Positions 44,035 to 53,280 are shown, counted from the stretch's first letter. The stretch: 64,000 nucleotides of DNA from JANQTF01 sp041741415 (GCA_041741415.1 JBGSKC010000059.1:1-64000), one strand, 5' to 3'. The notes: a model not told the origin generated them from the sequence alone. A program made the numbers and translations.

Positions 44035-44106
44035 CCCTGTTAGTCATGTGGGTCGGATTGCGGGAATTCCGGCCTGTGGTGTACCTTGCCACAAAACATT
44101 GTTTGC

Positions 44107-44895
44107 ATGGCTGATTTTCACAATCTCGTGGTCTGGATCACCGGCGCTTCCTCTGGAATAGGCGAGGCCCTCGCATATGAGTTTTCACGCCTGGGGGCCA
44201 GTCTGGTCTTGTCGGCCCGCCGGGAGCAGGAGCTGGCCCGCGTTGCCGCTGCTTGCGCAGGTTCAGGCAAAATCGTGCTTTTGCCATTTGACATGCTGGA
44301 AGTGGATCGTTTCAATGAGCTAACAGAGCAAATTTTAGCTCAGATGGGCAAGGTCGACATCCTGGTAAACAACGCAGGCATGAGCCAGCGCTCCCTTACC
44401 CGCGACACCCAATTGGAGGTTGACCGCAAGCTGATGGAGGTCAATTTCTTTGCCCAGGTCGCCCTCACCAAAGCTGTGTTGCCAGGTATGCTGGCCCGCA
44501 AAAGTGGGCAGTTTGTGGTACTCAGCAGCCTGACAGGGAAGTTTGGCTATCCGTACCGCTCGGCGTATGCTGCCTCAAAACATGCACTGGAAGGCTTTTT
44601 TGAAAGCTTGTTTCTCGAAGAACAACGAAACGGGATCCGGGTCACGATTGCCAACCCCGGCGGCATCCGCACGGCGATTTCCCTCAACGCGATCACGGGA
44701 GATGGCAATACTTATGGCAAAATGGACGAGCTCCAGGACAAGGGACTTCCCCCGGAAGCCTGCGCCCGGATCATAGTGAAAGCAGCAGCGGAGAAGCGAT
44801 TTGAAGTGGGGATCGGAAACGGAAAAGAAAAAATGGCCTTGTGGCTCAAGCGTCTGGCGCCTGCCGCGCTGCGAAAGATGGCCCTGCTGAAATAA
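44107..44895 (+). CDS. Short-chain dehydrogenase/reductase
   Basis: A 262-residue classical SDR. It has the cofactor motif WITGASSGIGEALAYEF, the NNAG motif DILVNNAGMSQRS, and the catalytic Ser-Tyr-Lys set in VLSSLTGKFGYPYRSAYAASKHAL. It resembles the DHRS7B-like group. The ATG at 44107 is preferred over one 7 codons upstream (44086). The substrate is unknown. It is followed by a shared terminator hairpin facing the T9SS gene. Confidence 0.9.
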   Translation: MADFHNLVVWITGASSGIGEALAYEFSRLGASLVLSARREQELARVAAACAGSGKIVLLPFDMLEVDRFNELTEQILAQMGKVDILVNNAGMSQRSLTRDTQLEVDRKLMEVNFFAQVALTKAVLPGMLARKSGQFVVLSSLTGKFGYPYRSAYAASKHALEGFFESLFLEEQRNGIRVTIANPGGIRTAISLNAITGDGNTYGKMDELQDKGLPPEACARIIVKAAAEKRFEVGIGNGKEKMALWLKRLAPAALRKMALLK

Positions 44896-44901
44896 AAAGT
44901 G

Positions 44902-44931
44902 CACCCCGCACGGCCTGAGCCGGGCAGGGTG
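44902..44931 (-). terminator. Terminator of the T9SS protein gene, hairpin shared with the SDR gene
   Basis: CACCC/GGGTG and CGGC/GCCG form a stem interrupted by a symmetric CGCA/GGCA bulge around a CTGA loop. On the minus strand ACTTTTTATTTC follows, fitting termination of the T9SS gene 22 bp upstream. The SDR stop lies 7 bp before it on the other strand. Confidence 0.7.
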
Positions 44932-44952
44932 ACATTTCTGGCTGTGAGTCAA

Positions 44953-46083
44953 TCAATATTTTACCAGCTTCTCAACCTGAAGCCCGGAACCTTCCAACCG
45001 GAGGAAATAAATTCCTGTGGGGAGGTCTCCCACCCAGAGAGATGCCTCGGCCTGATCAAACGAACGGATTACACTTCCCTGAAGATCAAGCAGTTGCCCA
45101 GAAACAGGACCACTAACCCCAGACAACCGGACCCAATCGGAGGAAGGGTTGGGCATGATCTGGAAAGCAGGCTGGAACAGGATTTCCTCTGTTTTGCTAT
45201 AGTGCATTTTGCCGTCGATATCCACCTGCCGGATTCTGTACTGGGAGCGGCCGGATGGTGCCAGGTAGTCGGTGAAAGCATACTCCTTCATCTCTGTGCT
45301 GTTCCCTGCAGCAGGGAGGTCGGCGAGGCTCATCCATTCACCATCCTCAGATTTTCTCTGGACAACGTAGTAATCGCTGTTGGTTTCAGACGCGGTGGCC
45401 CAGGTCAGGTGCACAGTTCCGTCCTGGGGCTGGGCAGAAAAATCAAGCCACTCCACAGGCAGCGGGGTGTCGGAAAAGACAAAAGAGGAGACACCAAAGT
45501 TGATGTAAGACGCAGGAATCACATGGACATAGGTGAATCCATAGTTGCCTGAAAGAGAAACTGGGGTTGCAACGCCACTGGGGATGGTCACGGTCGTTCG
45601 GCCGAGTTCTGTGCCGCTTACGGTAGTAGATCCCTGGATCGTGAAATCAATATCTGTCCCGGCTTCGTGGTAGATGGTAACACTGGCCAGGTCAATATCA
45701 TAGGTCGCACCTGATGCAGCCCAGATCCGGAAGCTGGCCATGGTGTTGAGGGTGCCGCCGTCACTCTCAGTAAAGGTCAGAAAATTCCCACCGCTAAACG
45801 GATAGTTCGTTGTTCGACCAACTCCCGTAGATTTAATGCCCAAAAAATAAATGTCAGCACTGTTCATGTTCGAGGTGAAAGCTGGAGATGCCGACTGGCC
45901 GCAGTAGTTATTTGCCTTTCTAATGTACCCATTGGAAGTACAATAAGTGTATCCAGCCCAGCCGCCATCAGCCGGATCAGTGCTGGTGTAGGTGAGAGTC
46001 GACACCTGGCCAAAAGCCAACAAAGGAAAAATGAAAAACAGGGCAAGAGCAAGGCGGAGAAAGGTCTTGTGAGGATGCAGCAT
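44953..46083 (-). CDS. T9SS-secreted protein with C-terminal sorting domain
   Basis: A 376-residue protein. Signal peptide about 1-25 (LALALFFIFPLLAFGQ). A beta-sandwich region (about 28-205) has TNYPFSGGNFLTFTESDGG and ASFRIWAASGATYDIDLASV. A fibronectin type III-like module follows (about 215-295: VEWLDFSAQPQDGTVHLTWATASETNSDYYVVQRKS, by its ends). The final ~70 residues form a T9SS sorting domain (IMPNPSSDWVRLSG, GQLLDLQGSVIRS, LPTGIYFLRLEG, VEKLVKY). It has no catalytic motif, so a structural or adhesive surface protein is likely. Confidence 0.88.
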   Translation of the reverse strand: MLHPHKTFLRLALALFFIFPLLAFGQVSTLTYTSTDPADGGWAGYTYCTSNGYIRKANNYCGQSASPAFTSNMNSADIYFLGIKSTGVGRTTNYPFSGGNFLTFTESDGGTLNTMASFRIWAASGATYDIDLASVTIYHEAGTDIDFTIQGSTTVSGTELGRTTVTIPSGVATPVSLSGNYGFTYVHVIPASYINFGVSSFVFSDTPLPVEWLDFSAQPQDGTVHLTWATASETNSDYYVVQRKSEDGEWMSLADLPAAGNSTEMKEYAFTDYLAPSGRSQYRIRQVDIDGKMHYSKTEEILFQPAFQIMPNPSSDWVRLSGVSGPVSGQLLDLQGSVIRSFDQAEASLWVGDLPTGIYFLRLEGSGLQVEKLVKY

Positions 46084-46540
46084 ATGTAAGTGTTAATCTT
46101 TGAGCACAAGTTTTGGAAATTATCCATTATCAAAATAGTTCAAATTATTGGAAAAATTATTCATGAAACAATTCAACAAAACCAGACCGCTTTTGCGGTC
46201 AGCTATTTTAAGAATCGTTTAGAATTTGTCAGAAAACAAATTAAGTAACCTGTTCATTACCAATTAATTAAATTCGGAAAAATGCTTCTCCCTGATGAGG
46301 TCCAACCCCAAAATCGCCTATTGCCAGTACCTGTAAAACAAGCTCCTTCATAAGAATAAATATAAAAGTAAGACAGGATGAGCTTCACAGAAAACAATAC
46401 TTGGCCCCGATCCAACCCTTGATCCTCCTGACTTTTCCGGGTATTCTGCTCTGCTTCTCTTAAACAGGCCGCCCTTCTTTCTTTTCAAAATGAATTCCCT
46501 TCTATATTTGCCAACGATTTCCCCCACAACTTCCCTTCAC
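46084..46540. other. AT-rich intergenic region upstream of T9SS gene and VOC gene
   Basis: About 457 bp, divergent, with the promoters of both genes. It is AT-rich for the first 250 bp. The only structure I found is the small hairpin at 46185-46200. No tRNA, RNA gene or short coding frame is evident. Confidence 0.5.
46185..46200. other. Perfect small hairpin in the T9SS promoter region
   Basis: GACCGC-TTTT-GCGGTC is a perfect 6-bp stem with a TTTT loop, set in AT-rich DNA about 100 bp upstream of the minus-strand T9SS gene. No transcript is expected to end here from a nearby gene, so it might be part of a 5' leader or a binding site. Confidence 0.5.
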
Positions 46541-47611
46541 ATGAATCCAATCATCTCCGGCATCCAGCAAGTCGGCATCGGCATCCCAAACGTTCACGAG
46601 GCCTGGGCCTGGTACAGAAAGCATTTCGGCATGGACGTAGCCATCTTTGAAGAAGCCGCCGAAGCCAACCTTATGCTGCCCTACACCGGAGGAAAGCCGC
46701 AACAGCGCCACGCCATTCTGGCGGTAAATGTGCAGGGCGGCGGGGGATTTGAAATCTGGCAGTATACCAGCCGCACCCCACAGGCCCCCGCTCAGGCTCC
46801 CCGCCTCGGCGATTACGGCATCTTTGTAACCCGCATCAAATCAACTGATGTGGCCCAGGCTTATGAAGACCTCAAGCAAAAAGGGGCAGAACTGCTCAGC
46901 AGCCCCCAGGCGGATCCTGGCGGCACCCTCAGCTTTTTCCTCCGCGACCCCTATGGCAACCATTTTCAGGTCGTTCCACAACAGGATGTGTTTTCCAAAG
47001 GGCCTCATGCAACAGGCGGACCCGCCGGGGTCATGATTGGGGTTTCCAGCATCGAAGCTGCCCGCAAGCTCTACAGCGACGTGCTAGGCTACGACAAGGT
47101 AGTGTATGACAGCAGCGGTCATTTTGACGACCTGGCAGCTTTGCCCGGCGGCGAAGCCAGCGTGCGAAGGGTACTGCTCACCCATAGCCAAGCCCGCCAG
47201 GGCGGTTTCTCCCGCATTTTTGGTCAAAGCTCCCTCGAACTTGTTTCCCTCACCGATGGTCAGGGTCAAAAAATGTATCAAGATCGGTTCTGGGGTGACC
47301 TCGGCTATATTCATCTTTGCTTCGACATTTTCGGCATGGATGAATTGCGGGCCCTCTGCCAGGAAAAGGGTTTTCCTTTCACCGTTGACAGCGCCGCCGC
47401 CATGGGTACCAGCTTCGACATGGGCGAGGCTGCCGGGTTGTTTTCCTATGTCGAAGACCCCGACGGCACCCTCATTGAGTTTGTAGAAACACACAAGGTG
47501 CCGATTCTCAAAAAAATTGGGTGGTACATCAACATGAAGCGCCGCGATCCGCGCAAGCCACTCCCCGATTGGATGCTCAAAGCGCTGCGGTTTACGAGAA
47601 AAAAGGACTGA
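46541..47611 (+). CDS. Two-domain VOC (glyoxalase/bleomycin-resistance fold) protein
   Basis: A 356-residue protein of two or more VOC modules: the first starts GIQQVGIGIPNVHEAWAWYRKHFGM and ends FFLRDPYGNHFQVV; the second starts VMIGVSSIEAARKLYSDVLGY and ends LFSYVEDPDGTLIEFVE. Metal-ligand His and Glu candidates are visible in both (QVG/IGIP region, HFQVV, LCFDIFG, IEFVE). This resembles dioxygenases or lyases of the family, but no specific activity can be named. The ATG at 46541 is chosen over 46490 because the preceding 17 codons are not protein-like. Confidence 0.82.
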   Translation: MNPIISGIQQVGIGIPNVHEAWAWYRKHFGMDVAIFEEAAEANLMLPYTGGKPQQRHAILAVNVQGGGGFEIWQYTSRTPQAPAQAPRLGDYGIFVTRIKSTDVAQAYEDLKQKGAELLSSPQADPGGTLSFFLRDPYGNHFQVVPQQDVFSKGPHATGGPAGVMIGVSSIEAARKLYSDVLGYDKVVYDSSGHFDDLAALPGGEASVRRVLLTHSQARQGGFSRIFGQSSLELVSLTDGQGQKMYQDRFWGDLGYIHLCFDIFGMDELRALCQEKGFPFTVDSAAAMGTSFDMGEAAGLFSYVEDPDGTLIEFVETHKVPILKKIGWYINMKRRDPRKPLPDWMLKALRFTRKKD

Positions 47612-47629
47612 TGCGCAGATTGCCCCGAA

Positions 47630-48103
47630 TCAGATTGTTTCTGTATTGAGGTAGAGCTCGAGCGCCCGCAAAATCACATCCTGCAGGCGAATTCCCCGGC
47701 CACGGGCGATTTCTTTGACCTTGTTCATCACCGCGGGAGTAAAATATGCCCCGAATTTCCGCTCAAATTCTTTGTCGGGCGAGAAGGTATCGAGATCCTT
47801 TTTTGACCAGCCCTTGGAGGGCATGAGGTCGTCGAAGGCAGACTGGTCATAGGCTTCTTCGATGGTTTCAAGGAAGCTTTTGCGGGGAGATTTAGGGGAA
47901 GCGGGCGAAGAGACGCGCTTGGGCGCGATGTCGCTGATGCTGTCTTCGATGGTATGCAGGAAGCTTTTTTTACGGGATCCGGATTTTTTTGAGGCTACAG
48001 GGAGGCTGCGGGAGGCGGGAGCCTTCCTTGTATCAGGGATCAGATCGGAAAGAACGTGATCCTCAAATGCGTCGTCTAGGGTGTCGAGGAAACTTTTGCC
48101 CAT
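47630..48103 (-). CDS. ParA partner protein with three KSFL motifs and RHH-like C-terminus
   Basis: A 157-residue protein encoded 26 bp after the ParA gene. It has three copies of a motif, KSFLDTLDDA (residues 3-12), KSFLHTIEDS (46-55) and KSFLETIEEA (75-84), each followed by an acidic stretch and separated by linkers rich in Ser, Pro and Lys that are likely disordered. The C-terminus (about 117-152, YFTPAVMNKVKEIARGRGIRLQDVILRALELYLN, by its ends) looks like a ribbon-helix-helix DNA-binding unit. Stop and start spacing puts it in an operon with parA. It is not a ParB. I know of no named family; a cargo or DNA adaptor for ParA is inferred. Confidence 0.68.
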   Translation of the reverse strand: MGKSFLDTLDDAFEDHVLSDLIPDTRKAPASRSLPVASKKSGSRKKSFLHTIEDSISDIAPKRVSSPASPKSPRKSFLETIEEAYDQSAFDDLMPSKGWSKKDLDTFSPDKEFERKFGAYFTPAVMNKVKEIARGRGIRLQDVILRALELYLNTETI

Positions 48104-48129
48104 GTCGGTGTCCCGCAAGGTGTTGGTTG

Positions 48130-48897
48130 TCAGGAAGTAACTGGAATTTGAATGTTTAATCTGCCAAGGATTTCCTGGGCGAGGTCGAGGTAATCGGTGG
48201 CACCATTGCAGGTGGCGTCGTATTCGAAGATGTGCTGCCCGAGGGTTTGAGATTCGGCCAGGGCCACATTCCCGCGGATCATGGTTTTGAACATGGCATC
48301 TCCATAGGATTGCACAGCGTGTTCGTAGATGTCGCGGTGAAGGTTTTTACGGTAGTCAAATTGGGTGACCACAATGCCCAGAAGGTCGAGATCCTTGTTC
48401 ATCCGGGTTTTAACCGTTCTAAGGATCTTGATGAAATCCGTCATTCCCTGCAAGGCGAGAAACTCCGACTGGAGGGGAATCACGGCGTAGTCGCTGGCTG
48501 TGAGGGCCGTGATGGTGATGGCCCCGAGGGAAGGGGGGCAGTCGATGAGGATAAAATCGTAGTAATCACGAACGGAGAGCAGGGCTTCCTGCAGGATGAA
48601 TTCCTTGCCGACCTCATTGTTTTTTTCAAAACTTGCGAGGTGAACGGAGGAAGGAATGAGGTCGAATTCGCTGCCTTCGTGGACAGCGGTCCGGATATCA
48701 TCCTGAAAGGCGAGCACCTGGTAGAGCGATTTTTCGGCCTTCTTGAGCCCGAGAGCGCGGGTTGCATTGGCCTGGGGGTCGGAGTCAATGATCAGCACCT
48801 TAGTACCCAGGCGACCGAGGGCCGCGCCGAGATTGATGGTGGTGGTTGTTTTTCCGACTCCGCCTTTGTGGTTGGCCACGGAGATGACGATGCCCAT
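48130..48897 (-). CDS. parA: ParA/Soj-family ATPase
   Basis: A 255-residue ParA ATPase. The deviant Walker A is NHKGGVGKTTTTINLGAAL, the A' motif is LIIDSDPQANATRALG and Walker B is DFILIDCPPSLG. It lacks the N-terminal helix-turn-helix of plasmid P1-type ParA. The ATG at 48897 is preferred, starting directly at MGIVISVANHKGG. ParA ATPases make gradients on the nucleoid that position DNA or protein cargo. A canonical parB or parS is not next to it; instead the unusual KSFL-motif protein follows. It could therefore be an orphan positioning system rather than the chromosome partition pair. Confidence 0.88.
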   Translation of the reverse strand: MGIVISVANHKGGVGKTTTTINLGAALGRLGTKVLIIDSDPQANATRALGLKKAEKSLYQVLAFQDDIRTAVHEGSEFDLIPSSVHLASFEKNNEVGKEFILQEALLSVRDYYDFILIDCPPSLGAITITALTASDYAVIPLQSEFLALQGMTDFIKILRTVKTRMNKDLDLLGIVVTQFDYRKNLHRDIYEHAVQSYGDAMFKTMIRGNVALAESQTLGQHIFEYDATCNGATDYLDLAQEILGRLNIQIPVTS

Positions 48898-49090
48898 GTC
48901 CGAAAATAGATGATGCGTGGTTGAGGGAGGCAGCACGCCTTTTCAAGGGTGAAAACACGCCTGGGACTCCCTGTTTTTCAAAAATAGGGATTTGAGACGA
49001 GAAATGGAAATGGAGAAGCGTGGCAAATGAAAACCCATCTACACAGAATGGAATTTTCTTTTGAAAAAAGAAACCGGCCTCACGGACCTC

Positions 49091-50737
49091 TCATTTCACC
49101 CTTACTACCACGCGCTGGTAGCGAGTCAAAGCAGGGCTGCCGGTATCGCTCGCTTCCAGCACCAGGTGAATGGTATGACCAGACTGGGCGTCGTGCGGAA
49201 CGGTTAGCGTCGTTTGCAGGGAGGAAGCATTTGCCAAAGTCACCTCGCCGGGATAACTCCCTACCCGAAATTGCCACCAGCGGGCAGTCACTTCATCTCC
49301 GTCGGGATCCGAAACTGTCGCTGATAAGCGCAATTCTTCGCCTGGGGCGGCTTCCCGACGGAGCGGCCCTGTAACAACCACTACTGGCTCGTGGTTGGCA
49401 TCCTGGAAATGCGGGGTTACCGCCCATTTCATCCGAGCTGCAAAATCGCGCTGCGCCGCCGGGAAAAATGCCGGAAAAGCAGGCCGCAATTCCTTCTTTG
49501 CCGAATCACGCGCAAATGCACTCAGCGTGGACATCATCGTCTCCAGGCTGCTGTCGCTTAGAGAAGAATCAGGCACCGAAAAAGTAAAATTGCCCCTTTC
49601 CAGCTCGCCAGCCTGCCGCCCGCCCCAGCCGCCAAAGGAGCCTTCCTCATAGGCGCGAAGGCCATTGCCCAGCATGTTCATGAACGTGGAATTGTCGCCT
49701 TCACCCAACCATGAACCCTTCTGCTGCACCGGCATCCACACAATGTAGCCCATCGCCTTTAGTTCTTCATTGGTATAGCCATCAAGGCCAAAATAATCGA
49801 AAATATCCCCCTTCACCATTTGCTTCCCGTCACCCCACACGCGATACAACGCCCCAAGCGGGCCTCGGCTGGTCACGTTTTCTTTCATCCAGTCAGCGGT
49901 GAGGTAAGGTGCATTGTCAGGGGATGCATTCAATTGTGCGCCATAGCCGTAGTTGGGCCCATCGATAAACTGGCGATAATCCAAGCCTGGCCAATTGGGC
50001 TGGAGGTAATTCGCATAGGTATCGTCCTGATCACCAGAAGGGAGTATTACCGCTTTTTTCAGCACTTTTTCCCTGATCTGAGGCCACTCTGAGTGTTGCC
50101 CAAACTCCTCTTCAATCGATTTGAAAGCTCTGGCAATGGTGCTTTGCCCACCCCATGCCGTGAGATAAAGGGGCCCGGGCACATCGTCGAGCAGGAGCGA
50201 TTTAATGAGGTCGGACCCAGGGCTGTCTTTCGAGATGTCGCCGTCAAATTCGATGTTTCCGATTCGGATTTTCGATATTAGCTCATCAGGGCTTGGATAT
50301 CCTGGGTGGTGGGTAATCAAGTTGGGATAGGCTTGCTGGTAAGCCTCGACGACATCGTGGATAAATCGCTCCTCATCTGCCCAGCGGTACGATTCACAGG
50401 GGCAAAGGCTGAGCCCGTACCGGGTATACTCACGGCCTGGCACAAACCATTTAGTGCCCTTTCCATCACCTTTCCAGTGAAAGCCGCTGCTGGCATATAC
50501 AAGGCCCTCAATTTGGAGGTCGGTGCTGTATAATAGCAGACGAATAAGCGAATTGAGGTCGTCAAGCTCGGGATCGGCAGTGATCACGATCCGGGGGCGG
50601 GCTTGCTCCTGCAAGGAATTGGGTGCCTGGCATTGGACCATGGTAAGCAGCATCAGCAGGAGAAAACCGTTGGTGATCAGCCGAATGTTGTAAATCGGCT
50701 TGCCTGATGCCAATGAAAGCGAAGCAAGTGAGTTCAT
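49091..50737 (-). CDS. DUF1593 secreted hydrolase-like lipoprotein
   Basis: A 548-residue protein. The signal LLLMLLTMVQC suggests a lipoprotein; the ATG at 50737 is used rather than 50803 because it leaves a plausible signal. The N-terminal DUF1593 domain (nucleoside-hydrolase fold) starts PRIVITADPELDDLNSLIRLLLYS with the metal-binding Asp cluster and continues LYLTAWGGQSTIARAF and FIDGPNYGYGAQLNAS. The C-terminal ~100 residues form an Ig-like/Sde182-type domain (LRLSATVSDPDGDEVTARWWQF, TIHLVLEASDTGSPALTRYQRVVVRV). These proteins occur in polysaccharide degraders. Substrate unknown. Confidence 0.85.
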   Translation of the reverse strand: MNSLASLSLASGKPIYNIRLITNGFLLLMLLTMVQCQAPNSLQEQARPRIVITADPELDDLNSLIRLLLYSTDLQIEGLVYASSGFHWKGDGKGTKWFVPGREYTRYGLSLCPCESYRWADEERFIHDVVEAYQQAYPNLITHHPGYPSPDELISKIRIGNIEFDGDISKDSPGSDLIKSLLLDDVPGPLYLTAWGGQSTIARAFKSIEEEFGQHSEWPQIREKVLKKAVILPSGDQDDTYANYLQPNWPGLDYRQFIDGPNYGYGAQLNASPDNAPYLTADWMKENVTSRGPLGALYRVWGDGKQMVKGDIFDYFGLDGYTNEELKAMGYIVWMPVQQKGSWLGEGDNSTFMNMLGNGLRAYEEGSFGGWGGRQAGELERGNFTFSVPDSSLSDSSLETMMSTLSAFARDSAKKELRPAFPAFFPAAQRDFAARMKWAVTPHFQDANHEPVVVVTGPLRREAAPGEELRLSATVSDPDGDEVTARWWQFRVGSYPGEVTLANASSLQTTLTVPHDAQSGHTIHLVLEASDTGSPALTRYQRVVVRVK

Positions 50738-50977
50738 ATTTTGTCGACAAATGATACCTAGAGCGACCAGCAGCAAGATGAGTAACAAGCTCAACAAAGG
50801 CATCTGGTAGCAGAGGAATGGAGTCCAGGCTCTGGGAATATACCGATCAACCCATTGTATTTATTCCATTCTACAAGCTACCACTCAAATCTACCTCTCG
50901 CAGGGAATGAAAGCCTGACAAAGCCAGAAACAGCCGGTAGTATTTCTCTCCCGGCTGTTTCTTCTGCAAGCAGGCTA

Positions 50978-51436
50978 TCAGGCTTCTTTGGCAGGCCGCC
51001 ACATTGGCCCAATTGCCACCAACAGCACTGCTACATTGAACAGCGCATTGGAGCCATTTCCAGAGGCAATGGACCCGGCGCTATCGAGTAAAAACCACGA
51101 TAACATTCCCAGCAGCACACTTCGCCGCACAAGTTCCGGGGCTATGTCATACACCCACAAGGATAAACACCAAATCATTACTCCCCAGCCCAGCAAAAAG
51201 CCGCCGGTAAGTGCCGACAAAAAACGGGTGTCGGGCGAAGAATAGGTAGTGGAGCCATCCATGGGCCAGCTAACCAGGTCGAGGGTTAGCCGGGCGGGTT
51301 CGAGCGTTGCTTCCATGGTGCCCAGGAAGAAAACAGGGGCAAAGGACCACACCACAAATGAGGTGATCTTGAGCCAGAATTTGTGAAAAGAGGGCGACAT
51401 CCAGCCGCCGCTCGCTTTTTTTGCACTTGCTTCCAT
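50978..51436 (-). CDS. Small multi-span membrane protein
   Basis: A 152-residue protein with four hydrophobic segments (ITSFVVWSFAPVFFLGTM, FLSALTGGFLLGWGVMIWCLSLWV, SVLLGMLSWFLLDSAGSIAS, ALFNVAVLLVAIGPMW). It resembles small bacterial integral proteins of uncharacterised type. No cleavable signal and no catalytic residues are evident. It stands alone between the DUF1593 and SRPBCC genes. Function unknown. Confidence 0.65.
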   Translation of the reverse strand: MEASAKKASGGWMSPSFHKFWLKITSFVVWSFAPVFFLGTMEATLEPARLTLDLVSWPMDGSTTYSSPDTRFLSALTGGFLLGWGVMIWCLSLWVYDIAPELVRRSVLLGMLSWFLLDSAGSIASGNGSNALFNVAVLLVAIGPMWRPAKEA

Positions 51437-51721
51437 ACTGATCGGGGTTGAAGGGGTTATTAATGCCCGAACTTAACCCGCCTGAAATCAAGCCGTTAGA
51501 CGGAAGCGTACAATGAGAGCAGATAGATGAGTCAAATAAAAATCTTCGCTTGAATTGAACCCGCGGGTCCACTTATCAATAGCAAATCTGGTGAATCTTT
51601 TGGCGATTTCTAATATTATTGGAAACGCAACTTCTGATCCTTCCACCAACCTCTGCCTTTCAGCCTAAACAGCGCTTGATGCTAAAAAAGCATGCAAGTT
51701 TCAATGGCGACATCTGTAAAA

Positions 51722-52171
51722 TCACCTTCCTACTACCCCAAATACCTTTCGGTAAATCGGCTTCCGCCAGGCAAACTGAAGCCATAGAACGGGGACCAGC
51801 AAAAAATCGGGTAGCCAGGCAGGACCTTTAAACTCAATATCGTCGATAATTTCGCTGCCGTTGTCTGCCAGGCGCACGATGTGCTGGTGCCGCCAAAAGC
51901 TTAGAAACCAGGGCAGTGTGCTGCCCTGATCTACAAACCAGCTCTTTGTGTTGTCACTCCCATGCTCTACAATATCGCTGATCCAGTCATGGGCTTGAAA
52001 TAATGGCAGGTGAAGCCGAATATGAACCCTGTCGCCCGTTTTGGAACCGTCGAATTGAAGTAACTCCACCTTAATGCCCGGAGGGGACAGCTGACGAAAC
52101 AGCGCTTCATCAAATCTCGCCATGATGGCCGGGGGAGTACCCGCAACACGGGTTTGGAGTCGAAGTCGCAT
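51722..52171 (-). CDS. SRPBCC-like ligand-binding protein
   Basis: A 149-residue protein in the START/SRPBCC style: RLRLQTRVAGTPPAIMARFDEALF, VHIRLHLPLFQAHDWISDIVEHG, WFVDQGSTLPWFLSFWRHQHIV, IIDDIEFKGPAWLPDFLLVPVL. The pattern fits a family seen in Bacteroidota of unknown ligand. An ATG at 52210 would add 13 residues (MRGGNFLVIDQLP); I prefer 52171 but the choice is open. It is 30-70 bp downstream of selD on the same strand and may be cotranscribed with it. Confidence 0.65.
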   Translation of the reverse strand: MRLRLQTRVAGTPPAIMARFDEALFRQLSPPGIKVELLQFDGSKTGDRVHIRLHLPLFQAHDWISDIVEHGSDNTKSWFVDQGSTLPWFLSFWRHQHIVRLADNGSEIIDDIEFKGPAWLPDFLLVPVLWLQFAWRKPIYRKVFGVVGR

Positions 52172-52239
52172 CGGCAGTTGATCAATGACGAGAAAGTTGC
52201 CGCCACGCATGGCGAAGGGAAGTTTTGCCGGGAAAGGCC

Positions 52240-53280
52240 TTAAACGACCTCAATCAGGAAGTCCTGCCCGGCCACCATGCTCCCGAAGCTGTGCAGCTCC
52301 AGGCCAAGACCACGGGCCATTTGCATGAATTCCCGCTCGTATTCAGCCACAACAGCCACAAGCAGTCCGCCACTCGTTTGAGGGTCGCAAAGAATGGCCT
52401 TCTGTTCCTCGGTCATCGGAGAAATTTGATGACCATAACTGGCGAAATTGCGATTGGTTCCACCAGGAACGCAGCCTTCAGCCAGGTAGGTAGCCACTTC
52501 CGGGAAAATCGGCACTTGCGACACATTCACCTTCGCCGACAACCGCGAGGCATGGCACATCTCGGCCAGGTGGCCCAGCAACCCGAAGCCCGTTACATCG
52601 GTCATGGATTTCACATAGGCATAGCGGGCAAAAATCTCGCCTACTTTGTTGAGCTGCACCATCGAATCGCGGGCGATGGTGGCGTGTTCGGGGCGGAGCT
52701 TGCCCTTCTTTTGCGCTGTGGTGAGGATACCCACGCCAAGTGGCTTCGTGAGAAACAGTTTGCAGCCGTTGAGCGCGCCGCCATTCCGGCGGATGTTGGC
52801 AACATTCACCCTGCCTGTTACTGCCAGGCCGAAAATTGGCTCGGGGCTGTCGATGCTATGACCACCTGCCAGCGGGATTTTGGCCTCTGCACAAGCATTC
52901 CTAGCGCCTTCCAGTACTTCGCGAGCCACTTCCGGGGCGAGCTTGTCAACCGGCCAGCCCAGAATCGCAATGGCCATCATCGGCGTGCCGCCCATGGCAT
53001 ACACATCGCTGATGGCATTCACAGAAGCAATGCGGCCAAAGTCGAAAGCATCGTCTACGATGGGCATGAAAAAGTCGGTGGTGCTTACCACTGCTGTTCC
53101 GTCTCCCAGGTCATAGACTGCCGCGTCGTCGCGATGCTCGTTGCCGACCAGAAGGTTGGGGTCAGGCAGCGACACCGTCGAGGTTTGGAGCATGGTTTCA
53201 AGGACTTTGGGGGAAATTTTACACCCGCATCCGGCACCATGACTGTACTGTGTGAGCTTAATAGGATCCATGTCGTTCAT
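52240..53280 (-). CDS. selD: Selenide, water dikinase
   Basis: A 346-residue SelD. Residues 9-23 (LTQYSHGAGCGCKIS) include the active-site Cys 18 and Lys 21; the Cys form replaces selenocysteine found in some bacteria. The AIRS domains follow (TDFFMPIVDDAFDFGRIASVNAISDVYAMGG, by its ends, and GFGLLGHLAEM). It makes selenophosphate from selenide and ATP. Its ATG overlaps the mnmH stop by 4 bp (ATGA), so it is translationally coupled to the selenouridine synthase. There are no selA/selB genes in the window. Confidence 0.95.
   Translation of the reverse strand: MNDMDPIKLTQYSHGAGCGCKISPKVLETMLQTSTVSLPDPNLLVGNEHRDDAAVYDLGDGTAVVSTTDFFMPIVDDAFDFGRIASVNAISDVYAMGGTPMMAIAILGWPVDKLAPEVAREVLEGARNACAEAKIPLAGGHSIDSPEPIFGLAVTGRVNVANIRRNGGALNGCKLFLTKPLGVGILTTAQKKGKLRPEHATIARDSMVQLNKVGEIFARYAYVKSMTDVTGFGLLGHLAEMCHASRLSAKVNVSQVPIFPEVATYLAEGCVPGGTNRNFASYGHQISPMTEEQKAILCDPQTSGGLLVAVVAEYEREFMQMARGLGLELHSFGSMVAGQDFLIEVV

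Noticed and set aside
47630..48103. Canonical ParB or ParG
   Set aside because: Too short for ParB, no ParB/Srx domain; the three KSFL motifs do not fit ParG either.
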